The position numbers were made by a program, and so were the translations under genes. From positions 1-64,000 of the forward strand of contig JABGQW010000014.1 of NCBI GenBank assembly GCA_018648585.1: a stretch of DNA of 64,000 bases. The letters run 5' to 3'. Within the stretch, counting starts at the first letter, position 1; each line of letters opens with the position of its first letter. The notes beneath the pieces were generated by a model. That model saw nothing but the letters and a program-made list of their open reading frames with translations, had not been told where the DNA came from and searched no databases. The DNA is from a bacterium. GTDB lineage: Bacteria; Patescibacteriota; Gracilibacteria; UBA4473. This document shows, piece by piece, positions 48,013 to 58,213 of this stretch.

Positions 48013-48089
48013 GAGCGATTAGCTCAGCTGGCTAGAGCGCCTGCTTGACTCGCAGGAGGTCACAGGTTCGAATCCTGTATCGCTCACCA
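48013..48089 (+). tRNA. tRNA-Val (GAC), CCA encoded
   Basis: Acceptor GAGCGAT/ATCGCTC, anticodon stem-loop CCTGC-TTGACTC-GCAGG, T-arm CAGGTTCGAATCCTG, encoded CCA. Confidence 0.93.
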
Positions 48090-48114
48090 TCTTTGAAAAT
48101 TTCCACAAATCTCC

Positions 48115-48191
48115 GAGCGGTTAGCTCAGCTGGCTAGAGCGCCTGTTTCACTCACAGGAGGCCACAGGTTCGACTCCTGTACCGCTCACCA
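48115..48191 (+). tRNA. tRNA-Val (CAC), CCA encoded
   Basis: Acceptor GAGCGGT/ACCGCTC, anticodon stem-loop CCTGT-TTCACTC-ACAGG, encoded CCA. Confidence 0.93.
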
Positions 48192-48285
48192 CAGTGCAAA
48201 TCGCACGATTTTAGACAGAGATTTGGAAATTGACAAATTTGTGAAAAATTCTACACTCGCGCCGCATTTTATTTTCAAAAATCTC

Positions 48286-48636
48286 ATGCCCATCATCAAA
48301 TCCGCCATCAAACGCATGCATCAAACAAAACGACGCACGCAAAAAAACGTGATCGTCAAAAAAGGATTGAAAGAAACACTCAAAAAATTTTTAGGACTCA
48401 TTGCTGAAAAGAAAATGACGGAAGCGACAAAATTGCTCCCAGAAGTTCAGAAAAGAATTGATCTCGCGGTGAAAAAGAATTTGATGCACGCCAACAAAGC
48501 CGCACGTCAAAAATCACAATTTGCGAAAATGATCACGAAAACACCGGCGAAAAAAGTAGCCGCGCCCGCAACGGAGAAAAAAGAGCCCGCAGCAAAAAAA
48601 CCTGCCGCTCAAAAAAAAGAAGCGGAGAAAAAATAG
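48286..48636 (+). CDS. rpsT: 30S ribosomal protein S20 with Lys/Ala-rich tail
   Basis: MPIIKSAIKRMHQTKRRTQKN, HANKAARQKSQFAK; KK/A-rich C-terminal extension. Confidence 0.88.
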   Translation: MPIIKSAIKRMHQTKRRTQKNVIVKKGLKETLKKFLGLIAEKKMTEATKLLPEVQKRIDLAVKKNLMHANKAARQKSQFAKMITKTPAKKVAAPATEKKEPAAKKPAAQKKEAEKK

Positions 48637-48665
48637 TTTCTCTCAAAATTTAGAAATTGAAAAAG

Positions 48666-48690
48666 TCCGCATCACGCGGATTTTTTTTTT
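48666..48690 (+). terminator. Rho-independent terminator downstream of rpsT
   Basis: tccgc-atcac-gcgga followed by T10. Confidence 0.75.
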
Positions 48691-48701
48691 GGAAAAAAAA
48701 G

Positions 48702-48726
48702 TCCTCCCAGAGAAATCTGGGAGGAT
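48702..48726 (-). terminator. Putative terminator facing the minus-strand genes
   Basis: tcctcccag-agaaat-ctgggagga hairpin followed by a T-run on minus strand. Confidence 0.55.
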
Positions 48727-48786
48727 TCATAATAAATTATTCAATTTATCGAACCTAAAAAACGATTCTTTGTTTTTTTCTGCTTT

Positions 48787-48879
48787 TTAATACTCTTCCT
48801 CAGGATAAAAACGCCAAAAGCAATAACACAAAAACACACGAAACAAATCCGCAGAACTGTTGTTCATAATTTCATTCAT
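48787..48879 (-). CDS. Candidate 30-aa small protein
   Basis: Strong SD-like aaaaaaaggag upstream of ATG; MNEIMNNSSADLFRVFLCYCFWRFYPEEEY*. Confidence 0.4.
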   Translation of the reverse strand: MNEIMNNSSADLFRVFLCYCFWRFYPEEEY

Positions 48880-48913
48880 AATTATTTTCTCCTTTTTTTA
48901 AAATTTAAATAAA

Positions 48914-49414
48914 TTACTCATATTTATAAATACCTGAATGCGCAACGGATACACTCATTGCACATAATGCGATCCCACAACATACCAAAAATGGAATCCC
49001 GAAAAAAATAAAAAAAATCATCTGCCCCATTGCGTCCACTTTCACAAAATCCTGCATCCCTGGACACCAGACAATTAAATACTCGTCTCTGAAACTTCCC
49101 TCAATTTCGAAATACCGCAAACGGCATTTTGTTTTTTCCCGAATCGAATCAAATTCATTTTTTTTTGCAAAAACAAATTTTAAACGTTCACCTCGTTCGT
49201 CCAAATATTTGACTATCTTTTTTTCAGAATCCCAGCCAGTCGGGCTTCCTGCGTGTACAAACCCTTGATGTGAACTCAGGAATTTTGAAAAGTTTTTAAA
49301 CTTCGAAATTTTCTCCGGATCCAAAATAATTTTTTCAAAATCAGCCGTCATTTTTATCCTGACAATCGAATCAGGAGTCAAAAAATAACAAATAATCACA
49401 ACGATGACGATCAA
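48914..49414 (-). CDS. Membrane-anchored hypothetical protein (start uncertain)
   Basis: TM segments at both ends; ORF start is TTG. Confidence 0.5.
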   Translation of the reverse strand: MIVIVVIICYFLTPDSIVRIKMTADFEKIILDPEKISKFKNFSKFLSSHQGFVHAGSPTGWDSEKKIVKYLDERGERLKFVFAKKNEFDSIREKTKCRLRYFEIEGSFRDEYLIVWCPGMQDFVKVDAMGQMIFFIFFGIPFLVCCGIALCAMSVSVAHSGIYKYE

Positions 49415-49634
49415 AAAAACGCTCAGTATTTTAATCCCTTTTTTTTGTTTTTCATAATTTTCACTTTTTCTATTTTAAATTCATAATTTCGATTTTTCAG
49501 ATTGATAATTTGAAAGAACTGCCAACTAATTTTGTCGACTGGATTCTCACCAAAAGAACCAACAAACAAGAAATCAATCGCACGTCAACATTTATATTTT
49601 TCACAAAATATGTCAAACAATTAAAATAAAAAAA

Positions 49635-50060
49635 TCACGCAGATTTTTTCGTAGAAAGTTCGTCCCAAATCCACACTGCAATTCCGAGAGAAACGAACGT
49701 GTCGGCGAGATTGAAAATCGGAAACGACCAAAATGCGAGAAAATCTGTCACCGCCCCGAAAAAAATGCGGTCGATCAAATTCCCCACCGCTCCGGAAAAA
49801 ACAAACGCCGCGGCGATTTTTTGAAGTTTTGAAACCGGCGAAAACCAGAGAAATTTTCCGAGGAAAAAGAGCACCACCAACGTCACCGGAACGAGGATCC
49901 AGCGCGCCATCGGAAACGAAAATGCGATGCCAGAATTTTCGACAAACTGCAACCGAAAAAATGGAAAAACTTCTCGAGCAGGATCGAAATTTTGTCGAGC
50001 AAAAATTTTACTCAACTGATCCAAAATCACACCACCGAAAATGAGAAATAAATATCGCAT
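49635..50060 (-). CDS. lspA: Lipoprotein signal peptidase
   Basis: VENSGIAFSF, GAVGNLIDRIFFGAVTDFL, FNLADTFVSLG. Confidence 0.94.
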   Translation of the reverse strand: MRYLFLIFGGVILDQLSKIFARQNFDPAREVFPFFRLQFVENSGIAFSFPMARWILVPVTLVVLFFLGKFLWFSPVSKLQKIAAAFVFSGAVGNLIDRIFFGAVTDFLAFWSFPIFNLADTFVSLGIAVWIWDELSTKKSA

Positions 50061-50360
50061 TAATTTATATTTTTCATGAAATATTTTTCGCAGAAAACTT
50101 TTTCAGAAAAATTGGCAGCAATATTTTTTCAAAAACTTTCACCACCACCGCAGGAATTTTAAATTCTTTTTTCGAAACCGCGCAGACTTTTTTCATCTGC
50201 AGAAAATCTGCCAGACTTCGCGGAAAAAATCAAAATAATTAACTTTTTATTTTTTTTATTTAAAAAAAAACAGTGTTCTCGATTTATTTTTTGAAAGACT
50301 TCGGGAGCCACCCCGCTCTTTTGAAATTTCGAGAAAAAAATAAATTTTTAAAATTATTTT

Positions 50361-50738
50361 TTACAAAAGACTTATTCCAATTCCATGAAAAATGGTTGCC
50401 AGAATATTGATGCCTAAAATAATTGAAATGATGGAAATTCGTTGTTTTTTTGTAAGTTTTCGCTTTTTTAATTCGAGTTGGTCAAATAAAAGTGCGAAAA
50501 GAAGAAATGTGAGAAAGAGCAGTGATAAACTTATCGCCAGTGGTGCTTCTTCACCAGTTTTTAACACGATCTCAATTCCCCAGATAATAATCCTTGTTGC
50601 GATAGCAGGACCAACAACTCCAACGAGAGATTTCCAAAAAGACAGCCGTATTTTTGTGTATTTGCGAATGCGGTTTTGATAAACAAAAGGGAGTGAGATG
50701 GCAGCAACCAAACCGAGAAGCAAAAATATGTAAACCAT
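50361..50738 (-). CDS. Hypothetical integral membrane protein (125 aa)
   Basis: Four hydrophobic segments. Confidence 0.5.
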   Translation of the reverse strand: MVYIFLLLGLVAAISLPFVYQNRIRKYTKIRLSFWKSLVGVVGPAIATRIIIWGIEIVLKTGEEAPLAISLSLLFLTFLLFALLFDQLELKKRKLTKKQRISIISIILGINILATIFHGIGISLL

Positions 50739-50780
50739 GTGGAAATTTTAAATGACTTTCCTATTTTTTTCAAACTTTTT

Positions 50781-51755
50781 TCAGTACAAATATTTCCGTT
50801 TGTTGGCGTTGTGGTCGTCGAGCGTGCGACCGAAATGAACTTGTCCGGTGTTGTCGTGCAAATAATAATAAAATTCTGTGTCGAGCGGATGCACCGCTGC
50901 GTCGATCGATTCGAGCCCCGGATTGGAAATCGCCGTCGGCGGCAATCCCAATTTCCGTCGCGTGTTGTACGGCGAATCGGATTGAAAATCTTCGGTGTAC
51001 AACGGCCGTTTCCAGTCGCCAATTTCGTAGCGCGTGGTCGCGTCGATCCCGAGATGAATTTTTTCGTCGAGTCGCTTCCAAATCACATCCGAGATCATCT
51101 GTTTTTCGGTGAAACTGTCGCCGTGCGCTTCTCGTTCGATCATCGACGCCACGATCACAATTTCATTCAGAGTTCTTCCTGATTCGGAAACGTCGCGCCG
51201 CAAATCATCGATCTGCGCGAGAAAAGTATCGTACAATCTTTGAATAAAATTTTTGTTCGAAAAACTGTTCGGATTCACAAAATACGTACTCGGAAACAAA
51301 AATCCCTCGAGCGACGAAATGCGAAAACCCAGATCACAAAAATTCGCACAATCGAGAAAATCACCCGGATCAATCAGTGATTTTTTTGATAAAATTTCGT
51401 CGATCTGCGCAATCGTGCTGCCCTCCGGAATCGTCACCCGCAGCTCCGAACCTTTTCCTGTTTGCAAAATTTCTGCCACTTCGGCAAACGTCAAATTCCG
51501 CGTGATCACGTACTCGCCGGCCTGTAATTTTGCCGCTAATTTATTTTTTTTTGCCCAAATTTTGAAACTCCACGCATCGCGCACGAGTTCTCTTTCTTCC
51601 AAAATTTCTGAGATTTTGGCAAGCGACATCCCGCGCGAAATCGTGACAGAAACCCGCGCCGTTGAATCCGAATTTGGCAGTGTCCAGGACAAATGGAGCC
51701 GCGCGCCCGCGTACACCAGCGCGATTAACGCCACAACGAGGAGAAACTTTTTCAT
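50781..51755 (-). CDS. mltG: Endolytic transglycosylase MltG
   Basis: VTIPEGSTIAQI, LEGFLFPSTY, ASMIEREAH, PYNTRRKLGLPPTAISNPGLESIDAAVHP. Confidence 0.95.
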   Translation of the reverse strand: MKKFLLVVALIALVYAGARLHLSWTLPNSDSTARVSVTISRGMSLAKISEILEERELVRDAWSFKIWAKKNKLAAKLQAGEYVITRNLTFAEVAEILQTGKGSELRVTIPEGSTIAQIDEILSKKSLIDPGDFLDCANFCDLGFRISSLEGFLFPSTYFVNPNSFSNKNFIQRLYDTFLAQIDDLRRDVSESGRTLNEIVIVASMIEREAHGDSFTEKQMISDVIWKRLDEKIHLGIDATTRYEIGDWKRPLYTEDFQSDSPYNTRRKLGLPPTAISNPGLESIDAAVHPLDTEFYYYLHDNTGQVHFGRTLDDHNANKRKYLY

Positions 51756-51767
51756 TTTGAAGAAAAT

Positions 51768-52070
51768 TTATTGCGGCCCTCCGAGACCGGGAAATCCACC
51801 CATCACTGATTTCATTTTTTCTGCGGAAACCTGTTGTGCTTTTTTTGTCGCACGATTCGTCGCGTCGAGAATCGATCGCTCCAGCTTTTTTTTGTCGGAC
51901 AAAATCGCGTCATCCAAAATTTCAACAGAAATCATTTCCTGTTCGCCAGAAACTGTAACTTTTACGCCGTCGGATTCGGCAAAAACATAAATTTTTGCGA
52001 GTTCTTTTTTAATTTTTTTCGCTTCTTTTTGAAGTTTGTACATGTCACCGAGTTGCCCCAACATTCCCAT
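51768..52070 (-). CDS. YbaB/EbfC nucleoid-associated protein
   Basis: MGMLGQLGDMYKLQKEAKKIKKEL...VTVSGEQEMISVEI. Confidence 0.85.
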   Translation of the reverse strand: MGMLGQLGDMYKLQKEAKKIKKELAKIYVFAESDGVKVTVSGEQEMISVEILDDAILSDKKKLERSILDATNRATKKAQQVSAEKMKSVMGGFPGLGGPQ

Positions 52071-52150
52071 TTTTTTGAAAGTTAAAAATCTTTTGAAGTG
52101 TACCGAAAAAAAAATTTTTGCCAAAAAATTATAAAATTCGCGTCACCAAT

Positions 52151-52179
52151 TTGCATTTTAAAAAAAACATTGGTACAAT
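52151..52179 (+). promoter_or_regulatory. Sigma70-like promoter
   Basis: TTGCAT-N17-TACAAT upstream of 52206 ORF. Confidence 0.6.
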
Positions 52180-52205
52180 GTCCCGATTTCTTAAATTTTT
52201 AAAAA

Positions 52206-52388
52206 ATGAAAAAATCAAAAATAATGGCGTCAAAAGAGTCGATGTTGCTGTCGAAAGAAATTTTCAAAAATCGTTCGACGCAAGTGGTGACGAGCATTCT
52301 GTTGGTTGTTGTGTTGGGAATTCAGGTGTACCTGTTTTTGACTGTCAATCAAATTATGCAGGAAGCACTCGCCGCCAACATGTTTTAA
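52206..52388 (+). CDS. Small single-pass membrane protein (60 aa)
   Basis: MKKSKIMASKESMLL...VVTSILLVVVLGIQVYLFLTV. Confidence 0.6.
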   Translation: MKKSKIMASKESMLLSKEIFKNRSTQVVTSILLVVVLGIQVYLFLTVNQIMQEALAANMF

Positions 52389-52405
52389 TTTTGAAAATTT
52401 TAAAA

Positions 52406-52552
52406 ATGAAATCGACAAATTCTCGTACAAATCGAGAGCGTGATGAACTCTTGGTACATTTGGATCGAATCCGAAAAACTCAATTTTTGTTGCTCGGCGC
52501 GGTAATTGTGCTGATGGGAGTTCAAATAATTTCGCTCCTCTGTCTGAACTAA
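52406..52552 (+). CDS. Small single-pass membrane protein (48 aa)
   Basis: MKSTNSRTNRERDELLVHLDRIRKTQFLLLGAVIVLMGVQIISLLCLN. Confidence 0.55.
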   Translation: MKSTNSRTNRERDELLVHLDRIRKTQFLLLGAVIVLMGVQIISLLCLN

Positions 52553-52580
52553 AAATGTATTCATCTTTTTAAGATTTAAA

Positions 52581-52612
52581 AATCTCGTTTTGTGGGAAGC
52601 GAGATTTTTTTG
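52581..52612 (+). terminator. Rho-independent terminator
   Basis: aatctcg...cgagatttttttg hairpin with T-run after the small ORFs. Confidence 0.7.
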
Positions 52613-52632
52613 TGAAAAAAAGGAGGAAAGGT

Positions 52633-52661
52633 TTGAACTTCTGTGAAAATTTTACTAGAAT
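52633..52661 (+). promoter_or_regulatory. Sigma70-like promoter of gyrB
   Basis: TTGAAC-N17-TAGAAT, about 27 nt before ATG. Confidence 0.65.
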
Positions 52662-52678
52662 TCTGCCGAATTTTTTGA

Positions 52679-54774
<2,096 letters not shown>

Positions 54775-54834
54775 AAATTTACCATAAAGCCGAACAAACT
54801 CCTGACGAAATTCATCAGATTTATTTTCAAGTTT

Positions 54835-55008
54835 TTAACTCTCCTCGTCCCATTTTTTCCATTTTTTTATAAAAGCAGCCGAAACCCCCAAATCTTCCAA
54901 AAAAAGCACGAAACCATCTTTTTTATAATTCAGAAAATACCGCATCTGAAACCGCAGTCGCAAATTTTTTCCGAGTGTTTCAAACAATCGTGGTTTAAAT
55001 TTATCCAC
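54835..55008 (-). CDS. Candidate 57-aa protein (GTG start)
   Basis: VDKFKPRLFETLGKNLRLRFQMRYFLNYKKDGFVLFLEDLGVSAAFIKKWKKWDEES*, 6 nt downstream of the 55015 stop. Confidence 0.45.
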   Translation of the reverse strand: MDKFKPRLFETLGKNLRLRFQMRYFLNYKKDGFVLFLEDLGVSAAFIKKWKKWDEES

Positions 55009-55014
55009 CGTTTT

Positions 55015-55464
55015 TCAGTTAAAAAAATAGCCAAACTTTTCGCGTTCACTCTCAATAATTTCTTTTGTCATTCCCAATAATTTTTTCAAAACGAAGAATC
55101 GATCTGACAAAATTTTAAACATTTCCAAATCCATGTTTTCATTTTCTGGATTTCGCAAAAAACCAAGATCGATCAATTTCACAGTTTTTTCCGCATCATC
55201 CACTTTTTGGATCTCAACCTGAATTTGCAACAAATTTAATAAATTTTCCTGATTTCCGGCCGTCTCACTCCCACCAAAAAAAATATCCGACATCTTGGAT
55301 TTTACCTCCAAAAGCACCACGAATTTTTCTGCTGCAATCCGATCTATCGAGTATTTTTCACTGCGTCTTTTTTCAAAATGATCCCCAACTCTGGAAACCC
55401 GTGGCCCCAAATCAGCAGAATCGCCTATTTTCTTCTCCCAATACAAATCTTGTTTCTTTGACAT
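55015..55464 (-). CDS. Hypothetical protein with a weak D-x(n)-E-x-K pattern
   Basis: YSIDRIAAEKFVVLLEVKSKMSDIFFGGSE. Confidence 0.5.
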   Translation of the reverse strand: MSKKQDLYWEKKIGDSADLGPRVSRVGDHFEKRRSEKYSIDRIAAEKFVVLLEVKSKMSDIFFGGSETAGNQENLLNLLQIQVEIQKVDDAEKTVKLIDLGFLRNPENENMDLEMFKILSDRFFVLKKLLGMTKEIIESEREKFGYFFN

Positions 55465-55502
55465 TTACACAAAAAATACATAATTACCGAGAAAAGTCAA
55501 TT

Positions 55503-56363
55503 TTAGTCCACATCAAAAATCTGGCGCAACGCCCAGTCGACCAGTCGAAATTTTATTTTCCGAACGCCAGAAAAATCACGCTGCACAAACGAAATCATCG
55601 TCTGCCCCGCTACTTCGCGAATTCGCAAATTTTCTTCAAAAATCCCCCGCAACGCTGGATCAAACTGAAATTTTATTTTTTTCTCGTCACAAAATGAAAT
55701 CAAATTTAACGTGTGCTCAAACGCGTCACACTGCACGATCGCGGAAATTTTTTCGTCCGCGCAGACTTTTTCGAGTTTGTCGAGTTTTCCTAAAATTTGA
55801 GTTCCAGAAAAATTTTTTGCCAATCCGTACGGATCGATCACGCCGACAATTTTGTACGGAGCAAACCGATCATTTTGAATTTTGGAAACAAGTTTTTCCG
55901 CGACACGATTGGCTCCGATGATCAAAGTTTTGTACACATTTTTTGATCGCTTTTTTTGGCGGGATAAAATTTCTCGAAAAATAATCCGGGAAAACCACAG
56001 CCACAGATTTGCGAAAACAAAAATGTACACGCCGATCAATCGAGAAAACAAAATTTCTCGCGGAAAAAAATACGACACGATGAGAAATCCCACCGCCACC
56101 ACGCCTCCCGTCAGCGCGAGCGCGTCCTCAAACCACGCCCGAAATCCGGAACGCGGCGGAAGTCGATAATATTTTGTGAAAACGAGAAACCCGATCCACA
56201 CCGCCGTCCCGGCGAGCGCGAGCAGCGCAAATGTCAGAAACGGGAAATCCGTGGAAAAAATCCAGCCCACGCGCACAAAATACGCGATCAAAAACGCCGC
56301 GTACACGCCGAGCGCGTCGAGCAAAATTTGGAACAATCGCCACCAGATCCACTGCCGAAACAT
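55503..56363 (-). CDS. Polyprenyl-phosphate sugar transferase-like protein lacking the catalytic sugar-transferase domain
   Basis: N-terminal TM bundle and CoA-binding-like domain (KTLIIGANRVAEKLVSKI...YKIVGVIDPYG); stops at the point where the catalytic domain usually begins. Confidence 0.75.
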   Translation of the reverse strand: MFRQWIWWRLFQILLDALGVYAAFLIAYFVRVGWIFSTDFPFLTFALLALAGTAVWIGFLVFTKYYRLPPRSGFRAWFEDALALTGGVVAVGFLIVSYFFPREILFSRLIGVYIFVFANLWLWFSRIIFREILSRQKKRSKNVYKTLIIGANRVAEKLVSKIQNDRFAPYKIVGVIDPYGLAKNFSGTQILGKLDKLEKVCADEKISAIVQCDAFEHTLNLISFCDEKKIKFQFDPALRGIFEENLRIREVAGQTMISFVQRDFSGVRKIKFRLVDWALRQIFDVD

Positions 56364-56408
56364 CGCCGGAAGTGTACCAGATTTTTTGGAAAAACAAATT
56401 CTTGAAAA

Positions 56409-57074
56409 TTACAAACTCAAACTGCAACCAGTCCCCCCCACCGACTCAAAAGTGTTGTCCGCAGAACAAATTATTTTACAAGTCCACGCGGGATCTGCAG
56501 CTCCATCACTCGGACGGATTAAAAATTCTCCCGTTAAATATCCTGATTTTTTCCAATAAACACCAACATTCACCGCTGCATCATCTTCATTGTACAAAAT
56601 TGCCGCATCGATTCCGTCCAGAGTTCCCTCCACAAATATTGCCGCCGCCGCAGGCAGAACGTCACCGTCCGAATAATCTATCAATTCCGCCCCCGTCGCA
56701 CTCAAACTTTCTGCATTTGCCGCCACAAAAAAATCTTCGTCAGAAAAACAATAAAAATACCCGAATCCTAATTTTCGCTCCGGCAACGAAAAATCATGGT
56801 CGGAAAAAAGCGTCGTAAAATCTGAATAATTGTACGGATTACTCGTTTTCCCCGCAGAATCGATTTTCACCATTTGCGCGATTGCCTCGATCGCGTTCAA
56901 TTTTGCCACGTCGCGCGCCTCGGTGATCGCCCCACGAAACGAACTCACTCCGATCGTCGAAAGAATTCCGATGATGACGATCACCACCAGCAGCTCGATC
57001 AGAGTGAATCCGCGTTTTTTTTTCGCGAAAAATTTGCATTTTATTTTCACGGAGAAATTGTAAAACAGAATCAC
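56409..57074 (-). CDS. Type IV pilin-like protein
   Basis: Prepilin motif KKKRGFTLIELLVVIVIIGIL. Confidence 0.92.
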   Translation of the reverse strand: MILFYNFSVKIKCKFFAKKKRGFTLIELLVVIVIIGILSTIGVSSFRGAITEARDVAKLNAIEAIAQMVKIDSAGKTSNPYNYSDFTTLFSDHDFSLPERKLGFGYFYCFSDEDFFVAANAESLSATGAELIDYSDGDVLPAAAAIFVEGTLDGIDAAILYNEDDAAVNVGVYWKKSGYLTGEFLIRPSDGAADPAWTCKIICSADNTFESVGGTGCSLSL

Positions 57075-57117
57075 CGATCAGACAACATCTCCCCACTCGC
57101 CTCAAGTTAAAAAAACC

Positions 57118-57143
57118 GAACCCGGGTTCTAGAACCCGGGTTC
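57118..57143. repeat. 26-bp perfect palindrome, copy 1
   Basis: gaacccgggttctagaacccgggttc. Confidence 0.95.
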
Positions 57144-57150
57144 AAAACTC

Positions 57151-57204
57151 TCCCCTCTCGCCCCCCTCATCGAGGGGGGAAATCCCGCGCCTGCGGGATG
57201 GGGA
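57151..57204. repeat. GC-rich nested hairpin element, related to in-gene palindromic elements
   Basis: tcccc[...cccccctc-atc-gagggggg...atcccgc-gcct-gcgggat]gggga. Confidence 0.75.
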
Positions 57205-57221
57205 AAAACCGGTGTCAAAAA

Positions 57222-57291
57222 AAGCCCCCCCCCGCTGCTCACACCCCCAATCCAATCCCGGGCTCTGTTCACCGCTCAATCCGCAGAGCCC
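57222..57291. repeat. About 70-bp direct repeat, copy 1
   Basis: aagccccc...cgctgctcacacccccaatccaatcccgggctctgttcaccgctcaatccgcagagccc. Confidence 0.9.
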
Positions 57292-57309
57292 AAACTCAAT
57301 TCTTAAACC

Positions 57310-57335
57310 GAACCCGGGTTCTAGAACCCGGGTTC
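57310..57335. repeat. 26-bp perfect palindrome, copy 2
   Basis: gaacccgggttctagaacccgggttc. Confidence 0.95.
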
Positions 57336-57363
57336 AAATTCAAAAAAATTCAAAAAAATCGAA

Positions 57364-57435
57364 AAGCCCCCCGCTGCTCACACCCCCAACCCAATCCCGG
57401 GCTCTGTTCGCCGCTCAATCCGCAGAGCCCGGGAT
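57364..57435. repeat. About 70-bp direct repeat, copy 2, with 13-bp stem-loop
   Basis: atcccgggctctg (57394-57406) / cagagcccgggat (57423-57435), 16-nt loop. Confidence 0.9.
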
Positions 57436-57464
57436 TCATTCACAAATCCCAACCAACAAAAAAA

Positions 57465-57480
57465 CCGCCCCGAAGGGCGG
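57465..57480 (-). terminator. Rho-independent terminator with UUCG tetraloop
   Basis: Minus strand CCGCCC-TTCG-GGGCGG followed by TTTTTTTG, downstream of the pilin gene. Confidence 0.85.
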
Positions 57481-57511
57481 CTTTTATATTTTCAATATTT
57501 CAAAACTAAAA

Positions 57512-58030
57512 CTAGTTAATTTTTCCTCCCGTATAAACAGCCAATGTTCCAGCCACATTTCGCGCATCAAACGTGCCCGCAGTTGATTCCGAAATGACAG
57601 CATGCGTCGTTTCTTCTATACAAGAGGTAGAAATCATCGTCTCAACCAACGCCACTGCATCTGGTGTTCCTGAAACAAATCCTCCATCGGAAGCATCATT
57701 ACACATAACTACGTAAAATTCAGTAGCATCAGATGTCAAATAACCAAAATAAACATCTGTATTTCTCGTTAAAGAAGGCATTTCATAATCGTTCGCCGCA
57801 ATCATCGCCTGCAGATCAGCATCCGCAAAATCATACGGAGTAAGTTCTTCGTCCGCACTATCCACTTTTATCATCAACGCAATGTTATCAACCGCACTTT
57901 GACGGATTGCGTCCCGCGCATCTCCAAAATATCCACGGAACGTCGCCGTTGAAATCGTCGCGAGGATCCCGATGATCACGATCACCACGAGCAGCTCGAT
58001 CAGGGTGAAACCGAAATTTTTCTTTTGCAT
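57512..58030 (-). CDS. Type IV pilin-like protein
   Basis: MQKKNFGFTLIELLVVIVIIGILATISTATFRGYFGDARD. Confidence 0.92.
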   Translation of the reverse strand: MQKKNFGFTLIELLVVIVIIGILATISTATFRGYFGDARDAIRQSAVDNIALMIKVDSADEELTPYDFADADLQAMIAANDYEMPSLTRNTDVYFGYLTSDATEFYVVMCNDASDGGFVSGTPDAVALVETMISTSCIEETTHAVISESTAGTFDARNVAGTLAVYTGGKIN

Positions 58031-58169
58031 TTGTTTTTGTGTTAAAAAATGAAAAGTTGTTTCTTCATTCGAGACTTTAATTTGCTCCCCCCGAGAAAAC
58101 AACTTTTTTGTTCAAAAAAAGGTAGCATTTCTCACAATTTTGTGTCGTTGCAGTATTTTTACAAAAACA

Positions 58170-58213
58170 GAGCCCGGACTTTATCCGCTGCTCACTCCGC
58201 CAAGTCCGGGCTC
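58170..58213. repeat. 12-bp stem-loop element overlapping the purC 3' end
   Basis: gagcccggactt (58170-58181) / aagtccgggctc (58202-58213), loop tatccgctgctcactccgcc. Confidence 0.85.

Noticed and set aside
49480-49628. Possible plus-strand short peptide (…LKELPTNFVDWILTKRTNKQEINRTSTFIFFTKYVKQLK)
   Set aside because: No clear start codon or ribosome site; could be chance in an AT-rich gap.
57112-57440. CRISPR array
   Set aside because: Only two copies of each unit, units are palindromic and of unequal spacing, no spacers and no cas genes.
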